Source: Bacilli bacterium (GTDB taxonomy: Bacteria > Bacillota_I > Bacilli_A > RFN20 > CAG-826). From it: DNA of 49,158 nucleotides. A program made the translations under genes and the position numbers. Below, one piece after another: positions 7,670 through 16,793 of the stretch (position 1 is its first letter; each line of letters starts with the position of its first letter). The stretch is taken from the NCBI GenBank assembly GCA_024695235.1, contig JAILIP010000030.1:1-49158 (forward strand). The letters run 5' to 3'. Under the pieces are notes generated by a model. It made no database searches. It was not told where the DNA came from and saw only the letters and a program-made list of their open reading frames with translations.

Positions 7670-9388
7670 ATGAAAAATAAAGATATTAAATTTGAAGAAA
7701 TTCCTCTAAAAGTTCCTTCATATAAAGCAATCGAAAAGAAGCTTACCGAAATTACAAATGAATTAAGTGAGGCTAAAGATTTTGCTAGTGGCATGAAAGC
7801 CATTAAGAAGATGAATAAGTACATGGAAAAACTTGAGACTCAAATTACAGTTATCTCCATCCGTTATTCACTTAACACAACCGATAAAAAGATTGCTAAA
7901 GCACAAGACAAGATTGATGAAATGTCTCCACTTCTAAGCAATCTCATCAATCGATGGAATCACATTCTTGTGAAAGTTCCATATCGTGCTGAAATTGAAA
8001 AGAAATACACACCATACTATTTCCAAATGATTGAAAACTCTCTCAAGTCATTTGATGAAAAAATCATTCCTGAGTTAATTGAAATCAATAAACTCTCATC
8101 ACAATACGATCGTGTTTTAGGTTCTGCTCAAATTGAATTTAGAGGCGGAACATATAACCTCTCTCAAATGGGTAAATTCTCTACCGATAAAGATAGACAA
8201 ACTCGTTATGAAGCAAGCAAGAAAGTTGATGAATTCTTTGAAGCTCATGAAAAAGAAATCGGAGACATCTATTCTAAGCTCGTTATCTTAAGAGATACTG
8301 CTGCTAAGAAACTTGGCTATAAATCATACACCGAACTTGGCTATCTCTCACTTGGAAGAGTGGACTACGATGCTAAGATGGTTGAAGGCTATCGCAAACA
8401 AATCTCTGAAGAAGTTGTTCCAGTTGCTCAAAAGCTCTACAAGAAGCAAGCTAAGCGCATTGGAATTCCATTTAACAAGATGTACTCATATGATTACAAT
8501 TTATCATTCTTAAGTGGTAATCCAAAGCCAGTTGGTGATAGCAAAAAACTCGTTGAAATTGCTACTCATATGTATGATGATATGTCAAAAGAAAGTGGTG
8601 AATTCTTTCATTTAATGAAAGACCATCATTTATTAGACCTTGATGCACGTCCTGGTAAAGCACCTGGTGGATATATGACTTATCTCCCACTTTATCACTT
8701 CCCATTTATCTTCTCTAACTTCAATGGAACTCAAGGCGATGTTAACGTCTTGACCCATGAAGTTGGTCACGCTTTTCAAGGTTATCTTTCTGGTAAGATT
8801 CAACCTCCAGATTTTAGATCTCCAACTTTAGAAACATGTGAAATTCACTCCATGTCCATGGAATTCTTTGCATGGCCATATATGAAAGATTTCTTTGGTG
8901 AAGAAGATGAAAAATATCGCTTCTCTCACTTAAGTGACGCAATCGAATTCTTACCATATGGAATCTCCATTGATGAATTCCAACACTGGGTGTATGCTCA
9001 CCCAACAGCATCTCATGAAGAAAGATGCAAAGTGTGGCTTGATATTCAATCTCGTTATGAACCACACAAGAAATATCCTGAAGAACTTAAGTGCTTCAGC
9101 CATGGCGCTGGTTGGATTAGACAATCCCACATCTTCGGTGTCCCATTCTATTACATCGATTACACCTTAGCTCAAGTGTGTGCCTTCCAATTCCTCGTTG
9201 AAATGAGAAAGAACCACGAAAGAGCATGGAGAAAATATGTGAAGCTTTGTAAGTGTGGTGGCAAATATCCATTTGTGAAGACACTTGAGAAGAATCACCT
9301 AAGAAACCCATTCATCGATGGTAATATCAAGAAAGTCATTCGACCACTTGTTAAAATTCTCAATTCATTCGACGATTCAAAATTCTAA
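7670..9388 (+). CDS. M3-family oligoendopeptidase
   Basis: The motif HEVGHAFQGYL (His363, Glu364, His367) plus a downstream ETCEIHSMSMEFF segment supplying the third zinc ligand is characteristic of the M3B oligoendopeptidase group. At 572 aa it has the family's usual length. It starts after a strong AGGAGG. No signal peptide is present, so it should degrade peptides in the cytoplasm. It follows the M6 protease by 44 nt and could be read from the same transcript, coupling external proteolysis to internal peptide breakdown; that link is inferred. Confidence 0.93.
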   Translation: MKNKDIKFEEIPLKVPSYKAIEKKLTEITNELSEAKDFASGMKAIKKMNKYMEKLETQITVISIRYSLNTTDKKIAKAQDKIDEMSPLLSNLINRWNHILVKVPYRAEIEKKYTPYYFQMIENSLKSFDEKIIPELIEINKLSSQYDRVLGSAQIEFRGGTYNLSQMGKFSTDKDRQTRYEASKKVDEFFEAHEKEIGDIYSKLVILRDTAAKKLGYKSYTELGYLSLGRVDYDAKMVEGYRKQISEEVVPVAQKLYKKQAKRIGIPFNKMYSYDYNLSFLSGNPKPVGDSKKLVEIATHMYDDMSKESGEFFHLMKDHHLLDLDARPGKAPGGYMTYLPLYHFPFIFSNFNGTQGDVNVLTHEVGHAFQGYLSGKIQPPDFRSPTLETCEIHSMSMEFFAWPYMKDFFGEEDEKYRFSHLSDAIEFLPYGISIDEFQHWVYAHPTASHEERCKVWLDIQSRYEPHKKYPEELKCFSHGAGWIRQSHIFGVPFYYIDYTLAQVCAFQFLVEMRKNHERAWRKYVKLCKCGGKYPFVKTLEKNHLRNPFIDGNIKKVIRPLVKILNSFDDSKF

Positions 9389-9395
9389 AAGATTA

Positions 9396-9420
9396 GGTTC
9401 CAATAGGAACCTTTTCTTTA
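9396..9420 (+). terminator. Terminator after M3 peptidase
   Basis: The stem GGTTCC-AATA-GGAACC is followed by TTTTCTTTA. Confidence 0.8.
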
Positions 9421-9462
9421 TATTTTTCTCGTGCTTTCTTTTTGGGGAGAAAATAGAGATAA

Positions 9463-9468
9463 TATAAT
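9463..9468 (+). promoter_or_regulatory. -10 box upstream of the PgpA-CdaA-GlmM-GlmS operon
   Basis: TATAAT lies 40 nt upstream of the first start codon and just after the preceding terminator. I could not identify a clear -35. Confidence 0.45.
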
Positions 9469-9507
9469 GGCGAAATAATTTGAATAAATTAAGAAAGGAT
9501 TTATAAA

Positions 9508-9993
9508 ATGGAAGATTATCGTACAAAATGTATCGAATTACTCGAATCACGTGGTGTCACAGTTGATGATATTGCTGAATGTGCTCGCTTTCTTCAAGCC
9601 GATTACCATGTTGATTTAAAGAAAGAAGAATTACTTGAATCGGTCATGTCTGTTTTAAGCAAACGTGAAGTTCAACACGCAATTATGACAGGCATCGAAC
9701 TTGACATTGCTGCTGAAAAGAAAGCAATGAATGATAAAAACTTAGAAGCCATCCTTACAAGAGACGAAGGCTTATATGGTGTTGATGAAGTTCTTGCTTA
9801 TGGTATTTGTAACCTCTACGGTTCCATCGCCTTAACAAACTTTGGCTTCATCGACAAAAAGAAATACGGAATCATTGCTGAACTCAATGATCACGGAAAA
9901 GGAACAGGTGTCGTCAATACCTTCATCGATGATATCGTCGGTGCTATTGCTGCATCTGCCGCCTCAAGATTTGCACACCGCTGGGTAAAATAA
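9508..9993 (+). CDS. pgpA: Phosphatidylglycerophosphatase A family protein (YutG type)
   Basis: The protein matches the Bacillus YutG-type PgpA pattern: KREVQHAIMTGIELD in the middle, DEGLYGVDEVLAYGI, and a C-terminal NTFIDDIVGAIAASAASRFAH. Members dephosphorylate phosphatidylglycerophosphate in phospholipid synthesis. At 161 aa it is the size of the soluble Gram-positive form. It starts after AAGAAAGGA and ends 1 nt before cdaA, so the two are likely translated together. Biochemical assignment of YutG-type proteins is less secure than that of E. coli PgpA. Confidence 0.8.
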   Translation: MEDYRTKCIELLESRGVTVDDIAECARFLQADYHVDLKKEELLESVMSVLSKREVQHAIMTGIELDIAAEKKAMNDKNLEAILTRDEGLYGVDEVLAYGICNLYGSIALTNFGFIDKKKYGIIAELNDHGKGTGVVNTFIDDIVGAIAASAASRFAHRWVK

Positions 9994-9994
9994 C

Positions 9995-10792
9995 ATGTTT
10001 ATTTGGGAAGGCAATCATTTAGCATTTAATAACAGTGCGTCAATTTGGATTGACCTTGTTTTAGCATTAGTTATCATGGCTATTACAGGCGTTGCCATCT
10101 TTAGAATCATCAAGCGTAAACTCGTTTGGCTTACTTATGGTGCAACATGCTTATTAGTTCTCTTATCATGGATGTTTAGCCTCAAACTAATGTTTGGTAT
10201 TTCACTAGCCACTGCTGTTATCTTACTTGTTTTATACTTTACAGTTAATGTTGCAGAAATTAGACCTTTAATGTCTAACACCTTAGGTGGAAACCAAATT
10301 GGTTTTGGTAAAAAGAACACTGAAAAGATTTTTGATAGACATGCTTTATTCCTCAAAATTGATATCGCTGTTAAACAACTTAGTAAAACTAGAACAGGTG
10401 CAATTATCACATTTGAAAGAAATGTTGAGCTAACTGACTTTGTAAAAAGTGGAACTTTGTTAAATGCTCCTGTTACACCAGAATTATTAGTTACCATCTT
10501 CTATCCTGGAACAAGACTCCATGATGGAGCAGTGGTCATTAGAAAAGATCAAATCTTAGCTGCGAGTGTTTATTACACTCCAACAACCAAACCTCTCGCT
10601 GGTAAATTTGGTTCACGTCATCGTGCAGCCATTGGTATCAGTGAAATCACTGACTCAGTTACTGTCGTCGTCAGTGAAGAAACAGGTAGAGTGTCTTTAG
10701 CAGTTGCTGGAGAACTTGTTCCTGTAAACATTGATAACTTCTTAAGAACATTCGAAGATTATATGTTCGCAGAAGAAAAACAAGAAGACTAA
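9995..10792 (+). CDS. cdaA: Membrane diadenylate cyclase CdaA
   Basis: Three N-terminal membrane segments (residues ~10-85) are followed by a DAC domain with the DGA motif at residues 177-179 and RHR at 208-210, the nucleotide-binding residues that form c-di-AMP from two ATP. At 265 aa it has the usual CdaA length. It lies directly before glmM, the conserved arrangement in Firmicutes, in which GlmM can inhibit CdaA. The regulator gene cdaR (YbbR domains) that normally separates the two is absent. Translation probably depends on coupling to the upstream gene because no ribosome site is visible. Confidence 0.95.
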   Translation: MFIWEGNHLAFNNSASIWIDLVLALVIMAITGVAIFRIIKRKLVWLTYGATCLLVLLSWMFSLKLMFGISLATAVILLVLYFTVNVAEIRPLMSNTLGGNQIGFGKKNTEKIFDRHALFLKIDIAVKQLSKTRTGAIITFERNVELTDFVKSGTLLNAPVTPELLVTIFYPGTRLHDGAVVIRKDQILAASVYYTPTTKPLAGKFGSRHRAAIGISEITDSVTVVVSEETGRVSLAVAGELVPVNIDNFLRTFEDYMFAEEKQED

Positions 10793-10795
10793 TTC

Positions 10796-12124
10796 ATGGG
10801 AAAATATTTTGGAACTGACGGAGTTAGAGGCGTTGCCAATAAAGAACTAACTTCTAATCTTGCATACAAAATCGGTAGATTTATCGGTTATTTTGAAAAT
10901 GGAAGAAAGAACAAAGTTCTTATTGCTAGAGATACAAGACTTTCAGGTAAGCAACTTGCTGACGCACTTGGAAGTGGAGTGACCTCCTCAGGTTCTGATG
11001 TATATGATTTAGGAGTTTCAACTACTCCATCTGTTTCCTATTTAGTTCAAAAACACCATTTTGATTTTGGAGTCATGATATCGGCATCTCATAACCCGTA
11101 TTATGATAACGGAATCAAAATTTTTAATTCTAAAGGCGAAAAACTTGAAAGCCAAATCGAAGATTTAATCGAGCAATATATCGACTCACTAGTTGATACA
11201 ATTCCATTAGCGGTCAATGAGAATATCGGTAGATATCCTGAATGCAATGAACTAGTGGATGAGTACATTAATTTCCTTGTCAGCAAGGCTGATAAAGGAT
11301 ATAAAGGCAAAGTCTTAATTGACTGTGCAAACGGATCTAGCTCAGCACTAATCAACAAAATTGTTGAGAAGTTAGGATTAAACGCTGTAATCGTTAATGC
11401 TGAACCAAATGGAATTAACATCAACGATCACTGTGGTTCAACTCATATTGAACTTCTTAAAAGTGAGCTAGAAAAAGGTGTCTATGATATTGCCTTTGCT
11501 TTTGATGGTGATGCTGATAGGTGCTTAGCTCTTGATTCAAAAGGCAACAAAGTTGATGGCGACGCTATCATGTATCTTTGTGGCTTAAATCTCAAGAAAC
11601 ATAACAAACTTGCCAAAGACACAATTGTGTTAACGGTTATGTCTAACATTGGTCTTAAGATTGCCTTGAAAGAAAACAACATCAATATGGTGGAAGTTTC
11701 AGTAGGGGATAAATATGTCCAAGCTGAAATGAAGAAGAATAAGTTCACCTTGGGTGGAGAACAATCAGGCCATATTATCTTCCTTGATGATATGAATACT
11801 GGTGATGGTCTTCTCACCATGATCAAAGTACTTAATGTACTTAAAGATGAGGATGAATCAATTGATGAACTCATTCGTGAGTTACACATCTATCCTCAAA
11901 TGCTTAAAAACATGACAGTCACAAATAAAGAGGCTATCTTATCTCACCAAGGATTTATTGCTCGTATCAACGAACTTTCAGAATCCTTAAAAGGCGAAGG
12001 TAGAATTCTTGTTCGTCCAAGTGGAACAGAACCTCTTATTAGAGTGATGTGCGAAGCAAAAACAATAGAACAATGTGAAGCAATCTGTGATGATTTGCTT
12101 AACTACATAAGCGAGATTATCTAA
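10796..12124 (+). CDS. glmM: Phosphoglucosamine mutase GlmM
   Basis: The enzyme interconverts glucosamine-6-phosphate and glucosamine-1-phosphate for UDP-GlcNAc synthesis. The signs are the N-terminus KYFGTDGVRG, the phosphoserine loop SASHNPYYDNG (Ser98), the metal loop DGDADR and the C-terminal phosphate-binding RPSGTEPLIRV. At 442 aa it is full length. It starts 3 nt after cdaA and is followed 1 nt later by glmS, so one transcript makes two successive amino-sugar enzymes plus the cyclase that GlmM is known to bind in other Firmicutes. Confidence 0.97.
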   Translation: MGKYFGTDGVRGVANKELTSNLAYKIGRFIGYFENGRKNKVLIARDTRLSGKQLADALGSGVTSSGSDVYDLGVSTTPSVSYLVQKHHFDFGVMISASHNPYYDNGIKIFNSKGEKLESQIEDLIEQYIDSLVDTIPLAVNENIGRYPECNELVDEYINFLVSKADKGYKGKVLIDCANGSSSALINKIVEKLGLNAVIVNAEPNGININDHCGSTHIELLKSELEKGVYDIAFAFDGDADRCLALDSKGNKVDGDAIMYLCGLNLKKHNKLAKDTIVLTVMSNIGLKIALKENNINMVEVSVGDKYVQAEMKKNKFTLGGEQSGHIIFLDDMNTGDGLLTMIKVLNVLKDEDESIDELIRELHIYPQMLKNMTVTNKEAILSHQGFIARINELSESLKGEGRILVRPSGTEPLIRVMCEAKTIEQCEAICDDLLNYISEII

Positions 12125-12125
12125 T

Positions 12126-13904
12126 ATGTGTGGAATTGTAGGATCAATCGGGAAGATTAACACCAGGAAATATCTCATTGATGGGTTATATTCTTTAGAC
12201 TACCGTGGATATGATTCCGCTGGTCTAGCATTTTTAGATAGTTCAAACGAACTTAAAATCTTTAAAGCAGTTGGAAAAGTAGAAGTGCTTGATAGCATCG
12301 CTCCAAAGGAGTTTGAATCTTCCATTGGTATTGGTCATACAAGATGGGCCACCCATGGTGCACCAAATGAAACTAACTGCCACCCACATGTTTCTTCACA
12401 TAAAGAAATTGCCATCGTTCATAACGGAGTTATTGAAAACTATCGTGCTCTTAAGACACGTTTGATGGGATATGGATATTCATTTGAAAGTGAAACTGAT
12501 ACAGAAGTAATCGCTAACTTACTTGAATTTAATTATCGCAAGAACCATGATGTCTTAGATGGCATTAGAAGAACAATCGATGAACTTGAAGGCAGCTTTG
12601 CTTTAGCAATTATTGTGAAAGATCAACCAGATAGACTTTACTTCATGAAAAGAAGTTCACCATTATTCATTGGCTTAGGCGATGAATATAAACTTCTTGC
12701 AAGTGATGCTGTCCCAATGATCAAATACACGAACAAATTCGTTGATTTAAAAGACGATGAATACGGATACATCTCTAAAGAGGAAGTTGCATTATTTAAA
12801 GGCTACGACAAACTCGAACCAGAGATAACTCATCAAAGTCCAGAATTCTTAAATCGTGATTTAGGTGATAACCCAAATTACATGATTAAAGAAATCCAAG
12901 AAACACCTCAAGTTATCACTCGTTTAATTGATAACTATTTTGATGGTGAAAAGTTCTTGTTCAATCCAAAGATGATTGAGGCAATTAAGAAGAGTGATGA
13001 CATTATTTTCATTGCCTGCGGAACAAGTTATCACGCCTCCCTTATGGGTGTGAAATATATGCAATATCTTGGTAAAAGAAGCGAAGCTTATGTGGCAAGT
13101 GAATGGGCATATTTCCCAGTGTTTACTTCTAAAAAACCACTCTATATTCTCCTTTCTCAATCAGGAGAAACTGCAGACTTAATTCGCTGCCAAAAAATCA
13201 TCAATTCTCGTGGTTCAATCAACATTGCAATCACCAATACAAAAGGATCAACAATTGAAAGAAATGCAACATTCTCATGTCTACTTTTCTCAGGACTTGA
13301 AATTGCTGTTGCATCCACAAAAGTTTTCTCTGCTCAAGTATGTTTGCTTGCCCTTCTAACTGGTGCAATTGAAAAACACACAAATGTCGTAACTCATCTA
13401 TCAGTTGTGACATCAGCTTTAGAGAAGATTATTGAAAACAAACAGGATATTGAAAACATCGCCTCCAAGATTGAAAATGCTTCAATGATATTCTTCATCG
13501 GTAGGGGTAATGACTACATAGCCTCAATGGAAGCTTCATTAAAAATGAAAGAAATCTCCTATATGCACTGCGAAGCTTTTGCAGGAGGAGAACTTAAGCA
13601 TGGTCCAATTGCGCTTGTTGATAAAGACACATGCCTTATTGCATTTAATTCTGATATGTCCACAAATCTCGCTTTGAGAAACAACGTTAAAGAGATTGAA
13701 GCTAGAGGCGCTAAATCATTTGTGATTTCTTATTCTTCATTTATGAAAGACGATGATGCCTTCTTGGTTGATAACGTTAAATCATATTTATCAACAATTG
13801 TGATGGTGTTTGTCTCTCAATATCTTGCCTATTATGTAACACTTCATAAAGGCCTTAATATTGATAAACCACGTAACCTTGCAAAATCAGTTACAGTTGA
13901 ATAA
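12126..13904 (+). CDS. glmS: Glutamine-fructose-6-phosphate aminotransferase GlmS
   Basis: The start MCGIVGS exposes the Cys nucleophile of the glutaminase domain after Met removal. HTRWATHGAPNETNCHPH marks the same domain. Two SIS sugar-isomerase domains follow (ACGTSYHAS; LSQSGETADL), and the C-terminus ends in KSVTVE. At 592 aa it is complete. Because it begins 2 nt after the glmM stop there is no room for a glmS ribozyme, so control must come from the operon promoter or the protein. Confidence 0.97.
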   Translation: MCGIVGSIGKINTRKYLIDGLYSLDYRGYDSAGLAFLDSSNELKIFKAVGKVEVLDSIAPKEFESSIGIGHTRWATHGAPNETNCHPHVSSHKEIAIVHNGVIENYRALKTRLMGYGYSFESETDTEVIANLLEFNYRKNHDVLDGIRRTIDELEGSFALAIIVKDQPDRLYFMKRSSPLFIGLGDEYKLLASDAVPMIKYTNKFVDLKDDEYGYISKEEVALFKGYDKLEPEITHQSPEFLNRDLGDNPNYMIKEIQETPQVITRLIDNYFDGEKFLFNPKMIEAIKKSDDIIFIACGTSYHASLMGVKYMQYLGKRSEAYVASEWAYFPVFTSKKPLYILLSQSGETADLIRCQKIINSRGSINIAITNTKGSTIERNATFSCLLFSGLEIAVASTKVFSAQVCLLALLTGAIEKHTNVVTHLSVVTSALEKIIENKQDIENIASKIENASMIFFIGRGNDYIASMEASLKMKEISYMHCEAFAGGELKHGPIALVDKDTCLIAFNSDMSTNLALRNNVKEIEARGAKSFVISYSSFMKDDDAFLVDNVKSYLSTIVMVFVSQYLAYYVTLHKGLNIDKPRNLAKSVTVE

Positions 13905-13916
13905 AAAATGAAAAAT

Positions 13917-13940
13917 GCTCACGTATTAACGTGAGCTTTT
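13917..13940. terminator. Bidirectional terminator between glmS and a convergent gene
   Basis: The perfect 8-bp stem GCTCACGT-ATTA-ACGTGAGC has T residues on the right and A residues on the left, so it works in both directions. The stop codon of the reverse-strand gene lies in its loop. Confidence 0.85.
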
Positions 13941-14351
13941 AATTTTCTCTAATTTAATGAAGCGAACTCCAATCGCGTTCGCTCTTGTTTTTAAAGCATC
14001 GGATAAATGATCTTTGCTATCAACAAGTGAGGCTTTCACAAGTCCATACATATCATGATGTCCTTCGTAGTGATACTTCATCACATCAATGATTTCATAT
14101 GTGACTTTGTAATCAATTCTATTGATGAGATATGTCTCGCTAATCTCACCCATGCTGTACATTCCAACGCGTCTATAGACAATAGGTGCGAAATAATATG
14201 TGCCTTCGCGATAGATTCCAACAAATTCTCCAGCTTTTTCAATGATAGCGACTCTTCCTTTTCTCACATTGATAAATCCTGTGAGAACAAAAAGAATACC
14301 TCCTAAAAGAAGTGCACCTAAGATAATGATGAGAAATAACATATCGCCCAT
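13926..14351 (-). CDS. Small membrane-anchored protein, weakly SPFH-like
   Basis: One N-terminal membrane segment (LFLIIILGALLLGGILFVL) is followed by NVRKGRVAIIEKAGEFVG and GTYYFAPIVYRR. These resemble the first strands of SPFH/stomatin proteins, where the N-terminal motif handles attachment to the membrane. At 141 aa it is much shorter than a full SPFH protein, so it is either a minimal version or an unrelated look-alike. There is no ribosome site. An extended -10 (TGCTATATT) ends 9 nt before the ATG, suggesting a leader of only a few bases. The function is unknown. Confidence 0.65.
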   Translation of the reverse strand: MGDMLFLIIILGALLLGGILFVLTGFINVRKGRVAIIEKAGEFVGIYREGTYYFAPIVYRRVGMYSMGEISETYLINRIDYKVTYEIIDVMKYHYEGHHDMYGLVKASLVDSKDHLSDALKTRANAIGVRFIKLEKIKSSR

Positions 14352-14396
14352 ACTTAGATAAATATAGCATAAATTCTCATTTTTACCTTTAAGTTT

Positions 14397-14430
14397 TTGA
14401 ATTATATTCAGGTATTTGTTATTATAACAA
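14397..14430 (+). promoter_or_regulatory. deoD promoter with overlapping palindromic operator candidate
   Basis: The -35 TTGAAT (14397-14402) and -10 TATTAT (14420-14425) have a 17-nt spacer. The -10 lies inside a perfect 15-nt inverted repeat TTGTTAT-T-ATAACAA (14416-14430), a natural place for a repressor to block RNA polymerase. Confidence 0.5.
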
Positions 14431-14455
14431 CGAAGTAATATTAAGGAGGGCCTAT

Positions 14456-15172
14456 ATGCCTACACCACATAATGAAGCCAAAAAAGGCGAAATCGCAAAA
14501 GTTGTTTTAATGCCGGGAGATCCTAACCGTGCTAAATGGATTGCAGACAATTTCCTTCACGATGTTAAACTTGTCAACCAAGTTAGAGGTCAACTCTGCT
14601 TCACAGGTTTAACAGAAAATGGAAAACGTATCTCAGTCATGTCATCCGGAATGGGACATCCATCAATCGGTATTTATTCCAACGAATTATTCGTAGAATA
14701 CGATGTTGAACTTATCATTCGCGTTGGCACATGTGGTTCATATCAACCAGAAATTAACTTAAAAGATGTTCTTGTTTGCCAAGGTGCTTGTACAGATAGT
14801 AACTGGATGAGCCAATACGGCATCAACGGAACATATTCTGCTATTGCATCATATGATGTCTTAGAAAAAGCAGTAGAAGTCTTAAAAGGAAAGAAATTCC
14901 CATACCATGTTGGTAACATCTTCGCTGCTGATGTCTTCTACGATGTTGATAAAGATCTCTGGAAGAGATGGGCACGTTTAGGTGTCATGGGTGTTGAAAT
15001 GGAATCATACGCTTTATATGTCAATGCTGCATATCTCCACAAAAAAGCTCTCACATTACTTACTTGCACTGATAACTTTGTTAAAGAAGGCCGCCTCTCT
15101 GCCGAAGAAAGACAAACTGGTCTTCGTAACATGATTCAAGTCGCTATTGAAACTGCTGAAAAATTTGCCTAA
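14456..15172 (+). CDS. deoD: Purine-nucleoside phosphorylase DeoD
   Basis: The protein cleaves purine nucleosides with phosphate for salvage. The N-terminus (MPTPHNEAKKG, then VVLMPGDPNRAKWIA) and the motifs SSGMGHPSIGIYS, VGTCGSYQ and MGVEMESYALY fit the hexameric DeoD family. At 238 aa it is full length. It follows a strong AAGGAGGG site. Its stop overlaps the next ATG (TAATG). Confidence 0.96.
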   Translation: MPTPHNEAKKGEIAKVVLMPGDPNRAKWIADNFLHDVKLVNQVRGQLCFTGLTENGKRISVMSSGMGHPSIGIYSNELFVEYDVELIIRVGTCGSYQPEINLKDVLVCQGACTDSNWMSQYGINGTYSAIASYDVLEKAVEVLKGKKFPYHVGNIFAADVFYDVDKDLWKRWARLGVMGVEMESYALYVNAAYLHKKALTLLTCTDNFVKEGRLSAEERQTGLRNMIQVAIETAEKFA

Positions 15173-15789
15173 TGAAAGCCCTATTTATTGCGCTTGCAAT
15201 AGTATTTGTAGTTTTACTTATATTCTTCATCTTGTTTCCACTTATTAAGAAATCAGTTTTGAAGAATAGATATATCTCTTCCTATGGAAGGGATATTTAT
15301 CATATAGCCAATTACTATGACTATTATTTGATCAATAGACTTTTACTTAAAGCCAATGATGACTCCTACATCGATATTGATCATCTATTGCTCGCGAATA
15401 AATATATCTTCGTTATCAAAGACTATTACTTTGAAGGATCCCTTCTTGCAAAGGATAACGATAATTCTTGGGTATATTATTTTGGTAACTACAAGAATCC
15501 TCAAAAGAAACTACTCAACAATCTTCTAAAAGAGAATGACAATCGTCTTAAAAAGTTATCGATGATAACAGGACTAGATAAATCGATGCTCATCTCTGTT
15601 GTCTTAGTGAATAACGACTGTGATCTTAAATATCAAAAAGAAGATAGTGAAGAAGCATATCTCATTAAAAGAAACGAACTTAAAAAACTAATTGAACAAA
15701 TTGAAGCTAGAGATGTATCTCCACTTAATGTGGAACAACTATCCTATGCTGTGCACGACATCGCTAGATTAAACGAAAGAGTAAAATGA
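15172..15789 (+). CDS. Membrane-anchored NERD-domain protein
   Basis: One N-terminal membrane segment (residues ~3-25) is followed by a stretch matching the NERD (nuclease-related) domain: YYLINRLLLKANDDSYIDID then HLLLANKYIFVIKDYYFEG. NERD domains share a fold with PD-(D/E)XK nucleases, but whether this copy cleaves DNA is unclear. The 205 aa hold only the NERD domain plus a C-terminal helix. It is translationally coupled to deoD upstream (TAATG) and to the next gene downstream (ATGA). Confidence 0.7.
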   Translation: MKALFIALAIVFVVLLIFFILFPLIKKSVLKNRYISSYGRDIYHIANYYDYYLINRLLLKANDDSYIDIDHLLLANKYIFVIKDYYFEGSLLAKDNDNSWVYYFGNYKNPQKKLLNNLLKENDNRLKKLSMITGLDKSMLISVVLVNNDCDLKYQKEDSEEAYLIKRNELKKLIEQIEARDVSPLNVEQLSYAVHDIARLNERVK

Positions 15790-16793
15790 ACTTTAGAAAA
15801 GAAGCACAAGGACTATTTAAATCAAAATTCTTCCAAGTATTGCCATTTACAATGCTTTATGGATTTTTCATTGTCTTAGTTCTTGCTTTAGCATTCTTCG
15901 TTCCACCTTCACTTATCCTAACAGTGCCTTTTGTGGTTCTTCCTTCAACATTTGCCCTTCAGATAAGTGTTTCGCACATCAACAATAACTTCCCACCTCA
16001 ATTTAAAATATTCTTCATTGGATTTGGATTATATTTCTCTTCAAAAGGATTTGGTTGTTATAACTCATTAGGTGGATTCTTGAAATCACTTGGAGTGTTT
16101 GTGTTCTTTGAAGGTATTCTTGAAATCATTCTCTCTTTCGTTTGGATGAAATATGATCCAGCTTTGAAAGAACTGCTCACAAATGTATCAATTGATAGTT
16201 ATCTTACCCTTGCAACTCAACTAATGAACAATGCTTCATTTGTGAAGATAACGAAGATATCTACTTTGGTAGGTATGCTATTTGCGTTCTATATGTTTGC
16301 ACATCATATCTTCTCTCATGGAATGAAAGCAAACCTCATTATGTATAACGCGAATTCACCTGTAACCATGCCAATGTATAAGGCTATGCATAAGCAATTC
16401 TTCCCAATGGTGAGAAAAGAATACTATAAGGATTACTATTCAACTATTTGGCCGATTATTCCTGTGTACTTTGTCTCATATGCTGGAGGAGCATGCTTAG
16501 CATATTTCCTTTTAGAAGACACAGATTTCATGCAATGCCAAGTTATCGCTTTAGCAGTCGCTTTCATTGTTTGCTTCACACTTCTCCCGCTTGTATCTAA
16601 TGCGATGGAAAACTTATACAAAAAATACTCACCTCGTTATAACGAGTTAAGTGTTAAAAGTGTGAAAGCTTCTTTTGAAGAACTCATGAAATCAAAAGAT
16701 CTTTCTGAAGAACAAAAACGCGCTTTAGAAGATATCGTTAAAAGCGCTGAAGAAAAGCAAAATAAAGATAAAGAAGAATCTCAGGATAAGTAA
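15786..16793 (+). CDS. Multi-pass membrane protein of unknown function
   Basis: About six hydrophobic segments are visible in 335 aa, with a charged Lys/Glu-rich cytoplasmic C-terminus (ending EEKQNKDKEESQDK). A GFGCYNSLGGFLKS loop lies between spans 2 and 3. I recognise no family. The start overlaps the NERD gene (ATGA) and its 3' end overlaps the convergent gene by 13 nt, so no terminator separates the two. Confidence 0.7.
   Translation: MNFRKEAQGLFKSKFFQVLPFTMLYGFFIVLVLALAFFVPPSLILTVPFVVLPSTFALQISVSHINNNFPPQFKIFFIGFGLYFSSKGFGCYNSLGGFLKSLGVFVFFEGILEIILSFVWMKYDPALKELLTNVSIDSYLTLATQLMNNASFVKITKISTLVGMLFAFYMFAHHIFSHGMKANLIMYNANSPVTMPMYKAMHKQFFPMVRKEYYKDYYSTIWPIIPVYFVSYAGGACLAYFLLEDTDFMQCQVIALAVAFIVCFTLLPLVSNAMENLYKKYSPRYNELSVKSVKASFEELMKSKDLSEEQKRALEDIVKSAEEKQNKDKEESQDK

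Noticed and set aside
12100-12126. glmS ribozyme
   Set aside because: Only one base separates the glmM stop from the glmS start, leaving no space for the ribozyme.
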